Shown here piece by piece: positions 38,201-48,900 of a stretch of 64,000 nt of DNA. Within the stretch, counting starts at the first letter, position 1, and every line of letters begins with the position of its first letter. The position numbers and the translations under genes are program-made. This DNA comes from Liolophura sinensis (Eukaryota; Mollusca; Polyplacophora; Chitonida; Chitonidae): assembly GCF_032854445.1 (NCBI RefSeq), contig NC_088304.1, forward strand, positions 9,621,704 to 9,685,703, in the 5' to 3' direction. Below the pieces are notes generated by a model that saw only the letters and a list, made by a program, of their open reading frames with translations, searched no databases and was not told the DNA's origin.

Positions 38201-40839
38201 GAATCTGTTCTCGATTACTTTACACTGTTTAAATGTAATAAATACTTGTTTTAGATCAAGGCCAGAAGCAGATGTTGGACCTATTTTGTTCACAAAGGTG
38301 AATAAACCATTCAGGGCAGACAGGGACAGACAACCCTTGCCTAACTCTGTCAATACTGGTGTTCCTGAGGTTATAACCAGAGTTCCTGTCAAACTGCCAC
38401 AGGAAGTTGTCATGGAGATTAGAAAAAATGTGGAGCAGTATGAGAGCTACCTAAAGAGGACGTGCCACCATGTGGCAGGGAAGTTTGATCCCTGGCAACT
38501 CGTTAAGGAGTGAGTACCGGTACTCATAGATCTACATACATTTACATACACATCTTTTAAACATATTGGATTCTATACTCAGTGAATAGAGAAGTAAAAT
38601 ATAGTGAATCTTTTTATGTGACCAAACATTGTAGGAACAGGGGTGTGACCAATCACTGTAGTAACAGGGTGCGTGACCAATCACTGTAGCAACAGGGTGT
38701 GTGACCAAACACTGTAGGAACAGGGTGTGTGACCAAACACTGTAGGAACAGGTTGTGTGACCAATCACTGTAGTAACAGAGGGTGTGACCAATCACTGTA
38801 GTAACAGGGTGTGTGACCAAACACTGTAGTAACAGGATGTGTGACCAATCACTGTAGTAACAGGGTGTGTGACCAAACACTGTAGGAACAGGGTGTGTGA
38901 ACAACACAGTAGCAACAGGGTGTGTGACCAAACACTGTAGGAACAGGGTGTGTGACCAATCACTGTAGAAACAGGGTGTGTGACCAAACACTGTAGGAAC
39001 AGGGTGTGTGACCAATCACTGTAGCAACAGGGTGGGTGACCAAACACTGTAGCAACAGGGTGTGTGACCAAACACTGTAGCAACAGGGTGTGTGACCAAA
39101 CACTGTAGCAACAGGGTTTGTGACCAATCACTGTAGCAACAGGATATGTGACATATCCCTGTAGCAACAGGGTGTGTGACCAAACACTGTAGGAACAGGG
39201 TGTGTGACCAATCACTGCAGCAACAGGGTGTGTGACCAAACACTGTAGCAACAGGGTGGGTGACCAAACACTGTAGCAACAGGGTGTGTGACCAAACACT
39301 GTAGCAACAGGGTGTGTGACCAATCACTGTAGCAACAGGATATGTGACATATCCCTGTAGCAACAGGGTGTGTGACCAAACACTGCAGCAACAGGGTGTA
39401 TGACCAAACACTGTAGCAACAGGGTGTGTGACCAAACACTGTAGCAACAGGGTGTGTGACCAAACACTGTAGCAACAGGATGTGTGACCAATCCCTGTAG
39501 CAACAGGGTGTGTGACCAAACACTGTAGCAACAGGGTGTGTGACCAATCACTGTAGGAACAGGGTGTGTGACCAATCACTGTAGCAACAGGGTGTGTGAC
39601 CAAACACTGTAGCAACAGGGTGTGTGACCAATCACTATAGTAACAGGGGGTGTAACCAAACACTATAGGAACAGGGTTTGTGACCAGTCACTGTAGGAAC
39701 AGGGTGTGTGACCAAACACTGTAGGAACAGGGTGTGTGACCAATCACTATAGTAACAGGGGGTGTGACCAGTAACTGTAGAAACAGGGTGTGTGACCAAT
39801 CACTGTAGGAACAGGGTATGTGACCAATCACTGTAGTAACAGGGTGTGTGACCAAACACTGTAGCAACAGGGTTGTTTTGTGTGTTAAGGTTGTGAATAC
39901 ATCCATATATCCAGCATTTCTATATGTCCATGCCTAACTCATGCATTTCTGTGTTCATGCCTACTTGTTCATGCCTAACTCATGCACATGTATGTGTCCA
40001 TGCCTAACTCATGCATTTCTATGTGTCCATGCCTAACTCATGCATTTCTATGTGTTCATGCCAAACTCATGCACATGTATGTGTTCATGCCTAACTCATG
40101 CACATGTATGTGCCCATGCCTAACTCATGCATATGTATGTGTTCATGCCTGACTCATGCATATGTATGTGTCCATGCCTAACTCATGCACATGTATGTGT
40201 CCATGCCTAACTCATGCACATGTATGTGTCCATGCCTAACTCATGCATAACTTTGTGTCCATGCCTAACTCATGCACATGAATATATTCATGCCTAATTG
40301 GCACAGTTGTATTAAGTGTTTATGATTTTTGGCCATTTTCAGCTCATTTGTTTTAATGCTTGCATTACAGAGCAGTTAGCTTGGGTTTTCCTTAGGTGAC
40401 ATCAAAACAACATAATGGTACCATCTCACTTGCCCTGATGACATATATGGAAATATAACTACTGAAAGAAGCATTCATGTTGCAGAAGCAGCTCGCTCGG
40501 TTTCCTCCTACCTTAATAATGTCTGCTGACGTTTAAGTGAAATATTCTTGAATACGCCAACAAAACACAAATCAAACAAATTAATAAACAAAGATGTTGC
40601 ACCAGTCATGTGCACGTGTAAGTTACTTTTTACATTTGGAAAAGTAATATAAAAGAATACAAATTTTGTTCTCCTTTTCCAGGGTATCTGATGAAATTAT
40701 CGACGACTGTCTCACAGAAGTTGCTGGGGAACTAGAAGACATGAGCTCTGACATTGTCAATCATCTGTACACCTCTGAGTTTGCCGTGACAACGCAAGAC
40801 CCACCTTCGGCCGCTCCCCTGGATTCCTTTGGTTCCTGA
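23219..40839 (+). CDS. KIAA0753: Moonraker/OFIP (KIAA0753 orthologue), centriolar-satellite scaffold
   Basis: Complete coding region, 930 aa (human 967). Exons: 23219-23726, 24316-24465, 25744-25952, 26229-26471, 27708-27831, 28384-28452, 28942-29135, 31272-31420, 32045-32194, 33215-33248, 33696-33760, 33910-33988, 34634-34714, 36230-36400, 36957-37026, 37528-37612, 38255-38509, 40683-40839. All borders are GT-AG and phases close. The human protein binds OFD1 and FOR20/CEP20 and supports centriole duplication and ciliogenesis. Matching blocks: NQLQFNMSVPPSASNLALRH (start), EEQATRSSRTVYFLKQQVRG, LASAHRGAVRALQTFVTQL, AYWIPPGTPT, LEVMVQRLEQME, GKFDPWQL, and the C-terminal EVAGELEDMSSDIVNHLYTS. 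An SR-rich stretch lies at about 622-631. Start: first ATG, with an in-frame TAA five codons upstream and an acceptor at 23185. Exon 10 has only 34 bases. Confidence 0.95.
24906..25090 (+). mobile_element. SINE family B, 5' part
   Basis: tRNA-like head GGATAGCACAATTGTTAGAG (A box) and GTATCAATCCTGGGTCGAGT, followed by the family's AGAGGAAGTTGTAACCTCC and CTTGGCGTTCAGC. It lies in MNR intron 2. Confidence 0.75.
25577..25732 (+). mobile_element. SINE family A, 5'-truncated
   Basis: Degenerate body plus tail (CATAGAAGTGAAAAATTCTT, GAGTATGGCATTATG, AATAAATAAATTT). The tail ends 11 bp before MNR exon 3 (25744), leaving a purine-rich, weak pyrimidine tract at that acceptor. Confidence 0.75.
26490..26742 (+). 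mobile_element. SINE family A, near full length
   Basis: ATGGCCAAGTCGTTAACATG, ATGGCGCAGTGACCCAGGAG, TGTGAGTTCAGTTCC and AAGTGAAATATTCTTAAACA mark the family. It begins about 18 bp after the donor of MNR exon 4. Confidence 0.85.
29316..29366. repeat. 26-bp direct repeat, 2 copies
   Basis: AATGATGATATATTAGTTAC occurs twice in succession in MNR intron 7. Confidence 0.9.
29382..29512 (+). mobile_element. SINE family A fragment
   Basis: GAGAGCTCAAGTCCAGCTGC, CGCCATAATGCTGATCACCG and a degraded tail (CAGTGTAAAACTCAAGTCAG) in MNR intron 7. Confidence 0.65.
30141..30475. repeat. 163-bp tandem duplication
   Basis: AATTAGGAGTTCGTTAGTAT starts at 30141 and again at 30304; a third start (AATTATGAGTTG) at 30467 is lost after a few bases. 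The two full copies are nearly identical, so the event is recent. MNR intron 7. Confidence 0.95.
30952..30976. repeat. Short (TA)n tract
   Basis: About 12 TA units in MNR intron 7. Confidence 0.95.
32215..32600. repeat. 18-bp repeat with 72-bp higher-order period
   Basis: Subunits of the type CTCACCAAGTGTCATTTA, ATCACCAAAGGTCATGAG and CTTACCAAATGTTATGTA are arranged in sets of four, giving a 72-bp repeat. It begins about 20 bp after the donor of MNR exon 9. The open + frame (about 76 codons) is a product of the periodicity. Confidence 0.85.
32991..33138 (+). mobile_element. SINE family A, 5'-truncated
   Basis: CCAGTCATCATGTAAGTGAA, CTCTGCTTGTATGGCATTTG and an ATAAATAAATTG end, about 76 bp before MNR exon 10. 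Confidence 0.65.
33488..33538. repeat. 22-bp direct repeat, 2 copies
   Basis: ATCAGAATCAAGCAAAATGT occurs twice in succession in MNR intron 10. Confidence 0.9.
35891..36140 (+). mobile_element. SINE family A, full length
   Basis: AGGGGCCTCTGTGGCCAAGT head, GTGAGTTCAAGTCCAACTC, GTACGGCGTAAAACACCAAT and (AAAT)n end. It is sense to MNR and ends 89 bp before exon 14. Confidence 0.92.
36465..36770 (+). mobile_element. SINE family D (tRNA-like head)
   Basis: AATAGTCTAATGGTTAGAGG resembles an A box and GGGATCAGACCTGG a B box. The body (TTGCTGCCTCACGTGGCGCT, AGCAAGGAAACATGACTGG, GGGTGGAGTGTCGTGTCTG) recurs at 52510-52745. Confidence 0.65.
37303..37491 (-). mobile_element. SINE family A, antisense copy
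   Basis: Runs from the (TATT)n tail through GATTGATGTTTTGCGCCATA, GGCAGCGGCCAGCATTATTG and GGCACAGCCCAGGGG to CATGAGCTGTACTTGAATCA. Ends about 37 bp before MNR exon 16. Confidence 0.9.
37993..38158 (+). mobile_element. Foldback/MITE family M1, 3'-truncated
   Basis: GGTATTTCTTCAACCTTCTT, ATTCTGTGTAGACTGATAAA and TGTAGTTTTGTCTCTAAAAT match the family; the right inverted end is gone. Confidence 0.75.
38619..39872. repeat. 28-bp minisatellite, about 45 copies
   Basis: Unit GGTGTGTGACCAAACACTGT + AGCAACAG, with variants AATCACTGTAGTAACAG and AGGAACAG, and two copies of a rarer block GATATGTGACATATCCCTGT. It fills much of MNR intron 17. Because 28 is not a multiple of 3, the - strand shows 28-residue repeats in long open frames (up to about 215 codons). 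These have no start context or homology and are not annotated as genes. Confidence 0.97.
39925..40297. repeat. 29-bp minisatellite, about 13 copies
   Basis: Unit CATGCCTAACTCATGCACAT + GTATGTGTC. It begins about 55 bp after the end of the 28-bp array and is unrelated to it in sequence. MNR intron 17. Confidence 0.95.
40490..40590 (+). mobile_element. SINE family A, 5'-truncated
   Basis: CTCGCTCGGTTTCCTCCTAC, AAGTGAAATATTCTTGAATA and an ATTAATAAAC end. It ends 92 bp before the last MNR exon. Confidence 0.8.
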
Positions 40840-41054
40840 TCTCAAATTCAAACCAAACAAAAAGTGTCTGTGATATATAAACTATTGATTCTGTAATCTT
40901 ATAATATTTATAGAAAAAGCAAGTATTCAGTTCAATAAGAAACAAAAATTTTTAGGATCATGGTTGTTACTGTCAGACAAAACATCTTCTACGGGTAGTT
41001 TCTTGGATATGGTGTAGGCTTAAAGAATTGTGGTTTATCTGCTCCGGCTGGAAC

Positions 41055-42445
41055 CAAGTCCTTCACCACTGTCTGACAAAGACGTCCTGTAGGAAACACA
41101 TTGAATGAGCTCATGGACACATCTGGAATATCTCACTGCCTCTAGTTACAGACAAACCACTGACACCACTAAAACATGACCTAAATCAATATACATTCTG
41201 TAAACCAGACCAGTGAGTGTTCGCCTTGGCCCTTGGTCACTGTCCCACAAAGACCTCCTGTAGAAACACTTTGAGTGAGCTCACGGACACATCTGGAATA
41301 TTTCCCTCCCTCAAGTTACAGATAAACCACAGACATCACTGAAACATGATCTGAATCAATATACATTCTGTAAACCAGACCAGTGAGTGTTCGCCTTGGC
41401 CCTTGGTCACTGTCCCACAAAGACCTCCTGTGGGAAACACATTGAGTGAGCTCACGGACACATCTGGAATATCTTACTCCCTCAAGTTACAGATAAACCA
41501 CTGACACCACTAAAACATGATCTGAATCAATATACATTCTGTAAACCAGACCAGTGGGTGTTCGCCTTGGCCCTTGGTCACTGTCTCACAAAGACGTCCT
41601 GTAGGAAACACATTGAGTGAGCTCACGGACACATCTGGAATATCTCCCTCCCTCAAGTTACAGACAAACCACAGACACCACTGAAACATGATCTGAATCA
41701 ATATACACTCTGTAAACCAGACCAGTGGGTGTTCGCCTTGGCCCTTGGTCACTGTCTCACAAAGACGTCCTGTAGGAAACACATTGAGTGAGCTCACGGA
41801 CACATCTGGAATGTCTCACTGCCTCTAGTTACAGATAAACCACTGACACCACTAAAACATGATCTGAATCAATATACATTCTGTAAACCAGACCAGTGGG
41901 TGTTCACCTTGGCCCTTGGTCACTGTCCCACAAAGACCTCCTGTGGGAAACACTTTGAGTGAGTTCACGGACACATCTGGAATATCTCACTGCCTCTAGT
42001 TACAGATAAACCACTGACACCACTGAAACATGATCTGAATCAATATACACTCTGTAAACCAGACCAGTGAGTGTTTGCCTTGGCCCTTGGTCACTGTCTC
42101 ACAAAGACGTCCTGTAGGAAACACATTCAGTGAGCTCACGGACACATCTGGAATATCTCACTCCCTCAAGTTACAGATAAACCACTGACACCACTGAAAC
42201 ATGATCTGAATCAATATACACTCTGTAAACCAGATCAGTGAGTGTTCGCATTGGCCCTTGGTCACTGTCCCACAAAGACCTCCTGTGGGAAACACTTTGA
42301 GTGAGCTCACGGACACATCTGGAATATCTCCCTCCCTCAAGTTACAGACAAACCACAGACACCACTAAACACACTGGAAACAGCTGCCAAATCAACATAA
42401 ATTCCACCAGATCAGGAAGAATTCGCTTCAACCCTTGTCCCACAA
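41055..42445. repeat. 171-bp satellite, about 8 copies
   Basis: Landmark TAAACCAGACCAGTGAGTGT recurs at 41201, 41371, 41542, 41713, 41884, 42055 and 42226 (spacing 170-171). Units also carry ACTGTCCCACAAAGACCTCC and CTCACGGACACATCTGGAAT. The array starts about 215 bp after the MNR stop and could be part of its 3' UTR. As 171 is divisible by 3, 57-residue repeats appear on -. Confidence 0.95.
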
Positions 42446-42658
42446 AGAGCATTTAGACATTGAGTGAGGTTCATAATGTGTGTTTGTTTGCGGCACAGTG
42501 TAACGGCTGGAAAACACATACGATTGGCTAATGGCTTTGTGACAATTGACTGGTTTGAAAGTTTGTATTGTAGCAAGTGAAAAAATGGGGTACATTAGAT
42601 CTGGTACATTACAGTATGCCAAGGACGGTTAGCTGTACTGGTACATGTATATCATTTA

Positions 42659-42730
42659 ACCGCCGTCGTGTAAGTGAAATATTCTTGAGTACGGCGTTAA
42701 ACACCAATGAAATAAATGAATCAATAAAAT
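42659..42730 (+). mobile_element. SINE family A tail
   Basis: CGCCGTCGTGTAAGTGAAAT, TTGAGTACGGCGTTAAACAC and an AATAAATGAATCAATAAAAT end; the remainder of the element is missing. Confidence 0.85.
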
Positions 42731-44470
42731 GATTTAACAGACGTTGGCTAATTCTGCGATACCAACATCTGCGTGAGAATCAACCCATCCAGGAAAAAGT
42801 TGCGTAAGTCCTTCGTGATTACAATGGGTAGCTTGTGTTGCTGTTATATTTAAAATCAACGTGGTATGTCATAGCTGTCTGAAATCCTAGTTTCTGACCT
42901 AAATCTGCATGTTCACAGGGCCAGATACAAGGAAAACATGTATTCTGACACCCATTGGAGGTGCCCAAGTTACCCAATGCCCTAAAAATCCCAGAATGTG
43001 GAGAATACTGCCTGTTTAACTCGCATGTTCGAAAGAAAGTCCCTATATTCATGTGTACTGACAGTACAAAAATTCAGTACAAAATATAAAACAAACTCAT
43101 TTGATATGTAAGGCATTAATTTCAGGTTTCGTAATACAGTATCTGTAAATAATTTAGGCAAAATTAACCTACTAAAAAGGTATCTAAATGAGAAAGCTCT
43201 CATTCACCATGGGTTTCCAAAACCCCAAAGTTCATGCCTTCAGTTAGTTAACAGATCTTCTGGAGGTCTGAAAAGTCACATGAATAGGGACTGAAAAGGT
43301 TCACAGTTTTGGTATTTGATATATGCCTGGCCCTACAGTGATCAGAGCGGTGTATTGTTAGTTTTGTAGGTTGATTATGACTGGGGTCTGTAATTGGTGC
43401 TTCAGTACGATTTATTGAAGGACAGGTTTTAAATTTTTTATGTCTCTGTTGACCAGTCTTTGAAAAAGGTAACGTGCACCATGAATGTCTACACTAAAGT
43501 CATGTCCTCCACTGCCTTCATTAAATTCTCAATCACTAGATGTGAGGAAATACTCTCAGCACAACTGGTTTGGTTGGTGTAGTGATATAGCTTTGAAATA
43601 ATGACTGCTCCCTCACTATGACAACTGTTTCTGCAACTGGTGTCACATGTAAGCCATCAGCATGTAACACATACAGTAGATATATACAGTAGAAATTTTG
43701 CTGCATCTTGAAATAGAGTTAGCTCTATTTTGTGTTAAGAATACAAACATAACGGTTGGAAAGTTAATATCTGCATTAATAGGTTTAGAAATTTGTTAAC
43801 TTTGTGAATATCTGTACTCAAGGGCACAGACATTCTCTGGAGACTAAAGAGAAGGCAATTAGTGGAATACAAAAACACTTGTAGAGGTATATCAAATTTA
43901 ATGAGGTAGAATCAAAATTTTATTTTGGTGGTAGTTTTCTCAAAGTTTCTCCGCCCATATACCTAACCACCTTTAATTCTTTTGTATGCCATTAAACACA
44001 AATGAAATTTTTAAAAATACGAAATTAGTTAAAGTAAAGAGTTTTAAAAAAAGGGGTATATTGTTATGCTGCATGTATTATGTTCTCTGTAAAAATTAAT
44101 ACATCCTAAAATATATAGGACTGGGATTAGTTCATATGTACGGTTTAATGCTCAGTCAGATTAAAATCTCTGGACAGCAGTCTTAACTTCAATATTATAT
44201 ATATATGCATGTGTATTTGTATTTAGTTTCTGTTTCAAGTTATCTTTCCAAATAAATAAGAATGAAGCTGACGTGTAATTTTTTTTTTTTTTTTGTTACA
44301 GGCGTTGCTTTTGTCAAATATGCAAAGTATTTTATTGATTTATGCACTAACTTGGACATGCCTAATGGCAGACTCAAAAACATTTTCATTTATATGATAG
44401 CACTCAGGTGTAAGATTGGTACAAAGAGTGCAAGGATGAAGCACCTACCTTTGCCAAGTATCTGACAAAC

Positions 44471-44691
44471 CAATGGGGTCCGCCAGCTCTGTACAAAGGG
44501 AAGCAAATCTTGTAACTGATAAAACAGCAGTGCCCTTTACCTACTTAAATAACAATACCACTGATTTCAATACCAACACCAGTAATCATGAATAATAAAA
44601 GCTGACATTGTTATTAAAATAGATAGAGGGCACTGCTGTTTTATAAGTTACAAGATGTGCTTCATTTTGTAGAATGCTGTGAACCCCATTG
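44471..44691. mobile_element. Near-perfect 221-bp hairpin element (MITE)
   Basis: CAATGGGGTCCGCC at the left and its mirror in GTGAACCCCATTG at the right continue inward through GTACAAA, GAAGCAAATCTTGTAAC, AAAACAGCAGTGCCCT and their reverse complements (AGGGCACTGCTGTTTT, GTTACAAGATGTGCTTC). The arms take up most of the element; the loop is about 60 bp. No coding capacity. Confidence 0.88.
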
Positions 44692-45194
44692 ACTTAAAGC
44701 CGCACCAATGCAGCAAGAGCGAGACCTCATGACCCGATTGGCTCACTATATTGTAGGTGTTGAATAGCCTGACTAATCACATGATTGAAGTGGTTGAGTA
44801 AGCATGAAATTCAGGTTCAGCACAAAGGTTAGTTACACATAAGATTTGAAAATTGTCCGTCTTGGCTCTTCTTCATTTGGCAATCCCCCAAAGCTGAATA
44901 TACACTAAACACAGGCCGACCAAATGTTGGTATACTGCGATCATAGTGGTGTGTTCTATGGTGTATTTTTCTTTTTAACAAATTTGCAGGTTGCCAAAAA
45001 CGAACAGAAGGGCCTTTATAGTGCTCTAGTAGAGCATGTCACACAAGTGAGAGAGTGATTGACTGGTGTTTTACCATTATGATAGTGGTGCTTTACTGCT
45101 AGAGGAGGCCAAGGAGCCTGAAGTATAAAGCCCCCTGGCAAGTATCTATAAAACTTTTCTATGCTTGCATGCCTAATTGGTAGAGTGAGCGAGT

Positions 45195-45540
45195 GCTTGC
45201 GGTTTAACATCATACTTAACAATTTTTCAGACATGACGACTAAAGGAATCCTTAGAGTGCATGTAATGTGCCTCCTTGTTGCAGGACGGATTTCCACCGC
45301 TCTTTTATCTAGTGCTGCTTCACTGAGACACCTTACCACTGGCAAGTAAGGCACCCCGCCCGAGCCATTATACTGATACAGGTCAACCAATCGTTGCACT
45401 ATCCCTTCCATGCTGGACACCAAGCAAAGAAGTTACAACTTCCTCTTTTAAGGTCTTAGGAGTGACTCGACCCAGGATTGACCCTGGATCTACCGCCTCC
45501 TGAAACGGACGCTCTACCAACTGTACTATTGGGGCTAGTA
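45195..45540 (-). mobile_element. SINE family B, near full length
   Basis: Read on -, it starts at a tRNA-like head (AATAGTACAGTTGGTAGAGC) and has GATCCAGGGTCAATCCTGGG, AGGAAGTTGTAACTTCTTTG and GTATCAGTATAATGGCTCGG. It ends in TGAAAAATTGTTAAGTATGA plus a TTAAAC end. The 58495-58842 copy matches throughout. Confidence 0.85.
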
Positions 45541-45837
45541 CCTAATCGATAGAAGGCAAATGATTTCTAACAAACTTCATGTTAGACCACATCAACAGTC
45601 ATCAATCAGCAAGCTTCCCTGTAAATGACAGACACTGATTCAATATCTCATGTGTCTGAATTATTGATTTGTTTAAGAATTTTTCAGCCAGTAAGTTTTA
45701 CTGGCAGAAGAAACCAAAGTGTGAGGTAAATCACTGACCTATGGTAAGCTACAGACAAACTTTCCCATTCTCGACATATTGGTATGCACATCATGGTCTT
45801 TGATGAACCTTTGACTGCACACAAGCAGCCACTTGGG

Positions 45838-45965
45838 CACTGTTAACCCCTTATTGTCACCAAGGCCCCAGAAGCAGTGACAGCACGGGAATCTACAAAT
45901 TCTCTGTCCAAGGCCGGATTTGAACCCTGACTGATTGGAAGTTTTGCACAACAGCTTGGACACCA
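45838..45965 (-). mobile_element. SINE-like fragment (family C)
   Basis: On -, GGGTTCAAATCCGGCCTTGG resembles a B box. The block CACGGGAATCTACAAATTCT is shared with 60755-60850 (CTGGGAATCTACAAATTCCC). Confidence 0.5.
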
Positions 45966-48900
45966 ATCCCCACCCACCCAAAACGTAGGAAAAACGTAAG
46001 AAAAATATAGGCATAACAATTTAAATCATAGACTCACAGTATTATTACAAATACAGTTAGCATACAATATATACATGTAAATATCTTACAGTTCAGAAAT
46101 TTCTGGTCAATGCCACAGTAACATTGATATCAGCTGTGCTTGCATCACCAGTATGACTGATCAGCACAGCCATTTTGAAAAAAAACCTATGTCTTCAATG
46201 AAGCAATCTGATTTAATTTGATGACCGGTACCATCAGTGGAATGAGTTTCTGCTATTAAATAGAAACCTTGCCTGTCTTACCTTTATGATCTGATCTTAT
46301 AATTAGCAAACATTTACATACATAATCAGCTCTGTAGGTCATTTCTACGATCTGTAACACTGTTGTAACTGTTAGCTTGTACCTTTGGCATTACTGATAT
46401 CACTCAACAAATTTGGCTGGGCGTGGATTAGTAATCACATAAAAAGTATACAATCACCAAATACCAATTAATAAAATCACAGAACCCACGGCTTTTCATG
46501 AAGCCTAGGTGAAAGAGTTGATGTTTTACACCATACTCTGAAGTACATACCACTTCACACATAATTTTCTTAGGTCTTCTTTGTGAAACACAAATGAAAA
46601 TTGCTACTTGACGTCACCTTATCAGACTGGAGTACGGTACCGTGAATAAAGCAGCAAACTTTGAGTAACGCACCAGCTATGTGCCGGAATTCCCATACAC
46701 ATATAAAGGTCTACATGAATGAAAATAAATCACGAATTTACAACTTTATCCCCACAAATGTCCAAAGCTGAATCATGAGTCAATCAGGACAAATTAAAAA
46801 TTCAAAGAGGGTTTCATTCTAATTGACAAATTGTCGGCATTTCAATTTCACTTCTCACTTGCATGTAAGTCACTACCTTTAATGTGTCCTTCAGATAATG
46901 AGATAACATCGTGCTGTTATATATATCGGTTATTTCTGCATATTAGTTTCATGTACATAACACACAATTATAATATAATTACAATGAATACCTGAATAAT
47001 TAATTAACTGTTAAATAATTAACAATTTAAGACTATACAGTGATATATTAGTAGTCAAAGTATAGTTATATATTGAAATATACGTGTCTGTGACTGAACA
47101 GCTGTGATGTAGGTAGGGAGTATGTAGTTTTGAAGTTTATTTGAAAGGTGGAATGGTATCCTACTTGAAAAATGCAAGTTTCAGTGCCAAAAGCAATACA
47201 TTATGACATATATATTTGACAAAATGCATTTTTAGGAGTGAATTTTTCTTACCATTTACCATAATCGGTATTCTATGTATATGTGTGTATGAGCATTGAT
47301 ATTTTCTTTGGGATATTAAGTCTTTGTTTGTATATTTACACATAACATGTCCTACACATTGCATACAAAGTACTTTAAAGTATACGCTTATGTATGTGTG
47401 TTTACACATAACACATTTTATACACACCGCATACAAAACACCCTATTAAATAGTGATTAAATAGAATATTCTGACATTCACAGTTACACAGAGTCCGTCA
47501 ATAAATCTCTGGACTTCGACTCAGGGGCCCCCAATCACTGACATAACTGACACAAAGTTTCTCAGCATTATCTTCATTTTGATTGGTTAGCTGAAAGGCT
47601 TTTTGAATTGGTTGTTGGGAATGATTTCAGTACCATACAAGCTTTTTTTTTTTCAATAGTGTCCACACACATCTATTAAGATGTTTCATCATTGTTAAGG
47701 AAAGTTAATGGAGACATTAGTTTTTCAAGTTTTAACCGGGAAATGACCAATGAAGGAACCAAGGTAATGAGCTTGGGTAACTGGTGAATTTCAGAATTTT
47801 CAAATCGCACACCATCCAGTGAAATGCTATCTATTTGTAAAAGAAGAATTTCTGAGTTGCAATGCTCCAACAAATTCGAAACAAGCGCAAATTTGCAAGC
47901 TTTTAAAGTGAATGGCCTGTGTTATCAAGTGGCCTGACTGGAAGACACAACACCCTTTATGGTTGACTTTGTGAGGGTCCTCTGAGCTAATGTGAAATTG
48001 TGATTGTTGAACAAAAATGCTTCAGAGAAATCCTTTACAGATACATGTAGCCGTCTTAACCGGTTAATGTGAACAAAGAACAATAGAATACTGTGAAAAC
48101 ATCACAAATCCAGCACGGGTCACAAAACAACTGTACTGTTCAACCTATTCATGTTTTACATGATCACAGTGCATTTCAAAAAAATATATTGTTAAAATAT
48201 CTATAACTGGCAATTTACAAATCTGCATATACCAAACCATAGGATAATTTACCATTACCAGCAGTCTTCATTATACTGACATATAGAGCACTGACAGCAG
48301 ACATATTTACTTTGATATTTGTATATATGGGGTACCACATACAAAATATGGAAGTTTTCCAATGAAATGTAAAATTAATCCGAAATATTTATTCGATCAG
48401 CTTTAGATGCAATTCTAAATAACTACAATCCTACAGAGGTCAAAACAGTGTAGCAAAAGAACGGGTAATGTGGCCTATATTGTCTGAAGTTGTGGTTACA
48501 TGACCAGTTCCTCTGCTTGTATGGCAATGCAACTCTCAAGACAATGTACATGCGAATTACGTTATAATCATGGACTGGTGGCTGGTAAAGCACACACTCA
48601 AATTTGACATTTAGTACACAACTAGACGCTGCACTATGATGTTTATGAAAAACACTTACGCCCTTGTTTGTAAAGAAGTACATACAAGACAGTTGGTTTC
48701 CTGAATCGTGAAGGAATAATACTACGTGTACAGCGTAAGACAAAGAATGAGTGGAAAATCAAACAACTGACCAACCCCTCACCCTATTCCCCCATTCTCG
48801 CCTAGGCTCAAAGTTTAATCAGGTCATGTCCACCACACAAAAGATGTGTGCACCAAATCTGGAAGCTCTATCTCAAACAGCCCTTCAGAAATCCTGAATG

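Noticed and set aside
44302-44340. After TTTTTTGTTACAG, the + strand reads GVAFVKYAK and then GTATTT, resembling a short RRM exon (RBM45-like).
   Set aside because: Only nine residues match a common RRM motif, no partner exons with compatible phase were found on either side, and the rest of the frame shows no RRM sequence.
45016-45423. 135-codon - frame.
   Set aside because: Lies almost wholly inside the SINE B copy at 45195-45540; the matching frame at 58551-58763 is in another SINE B copy.
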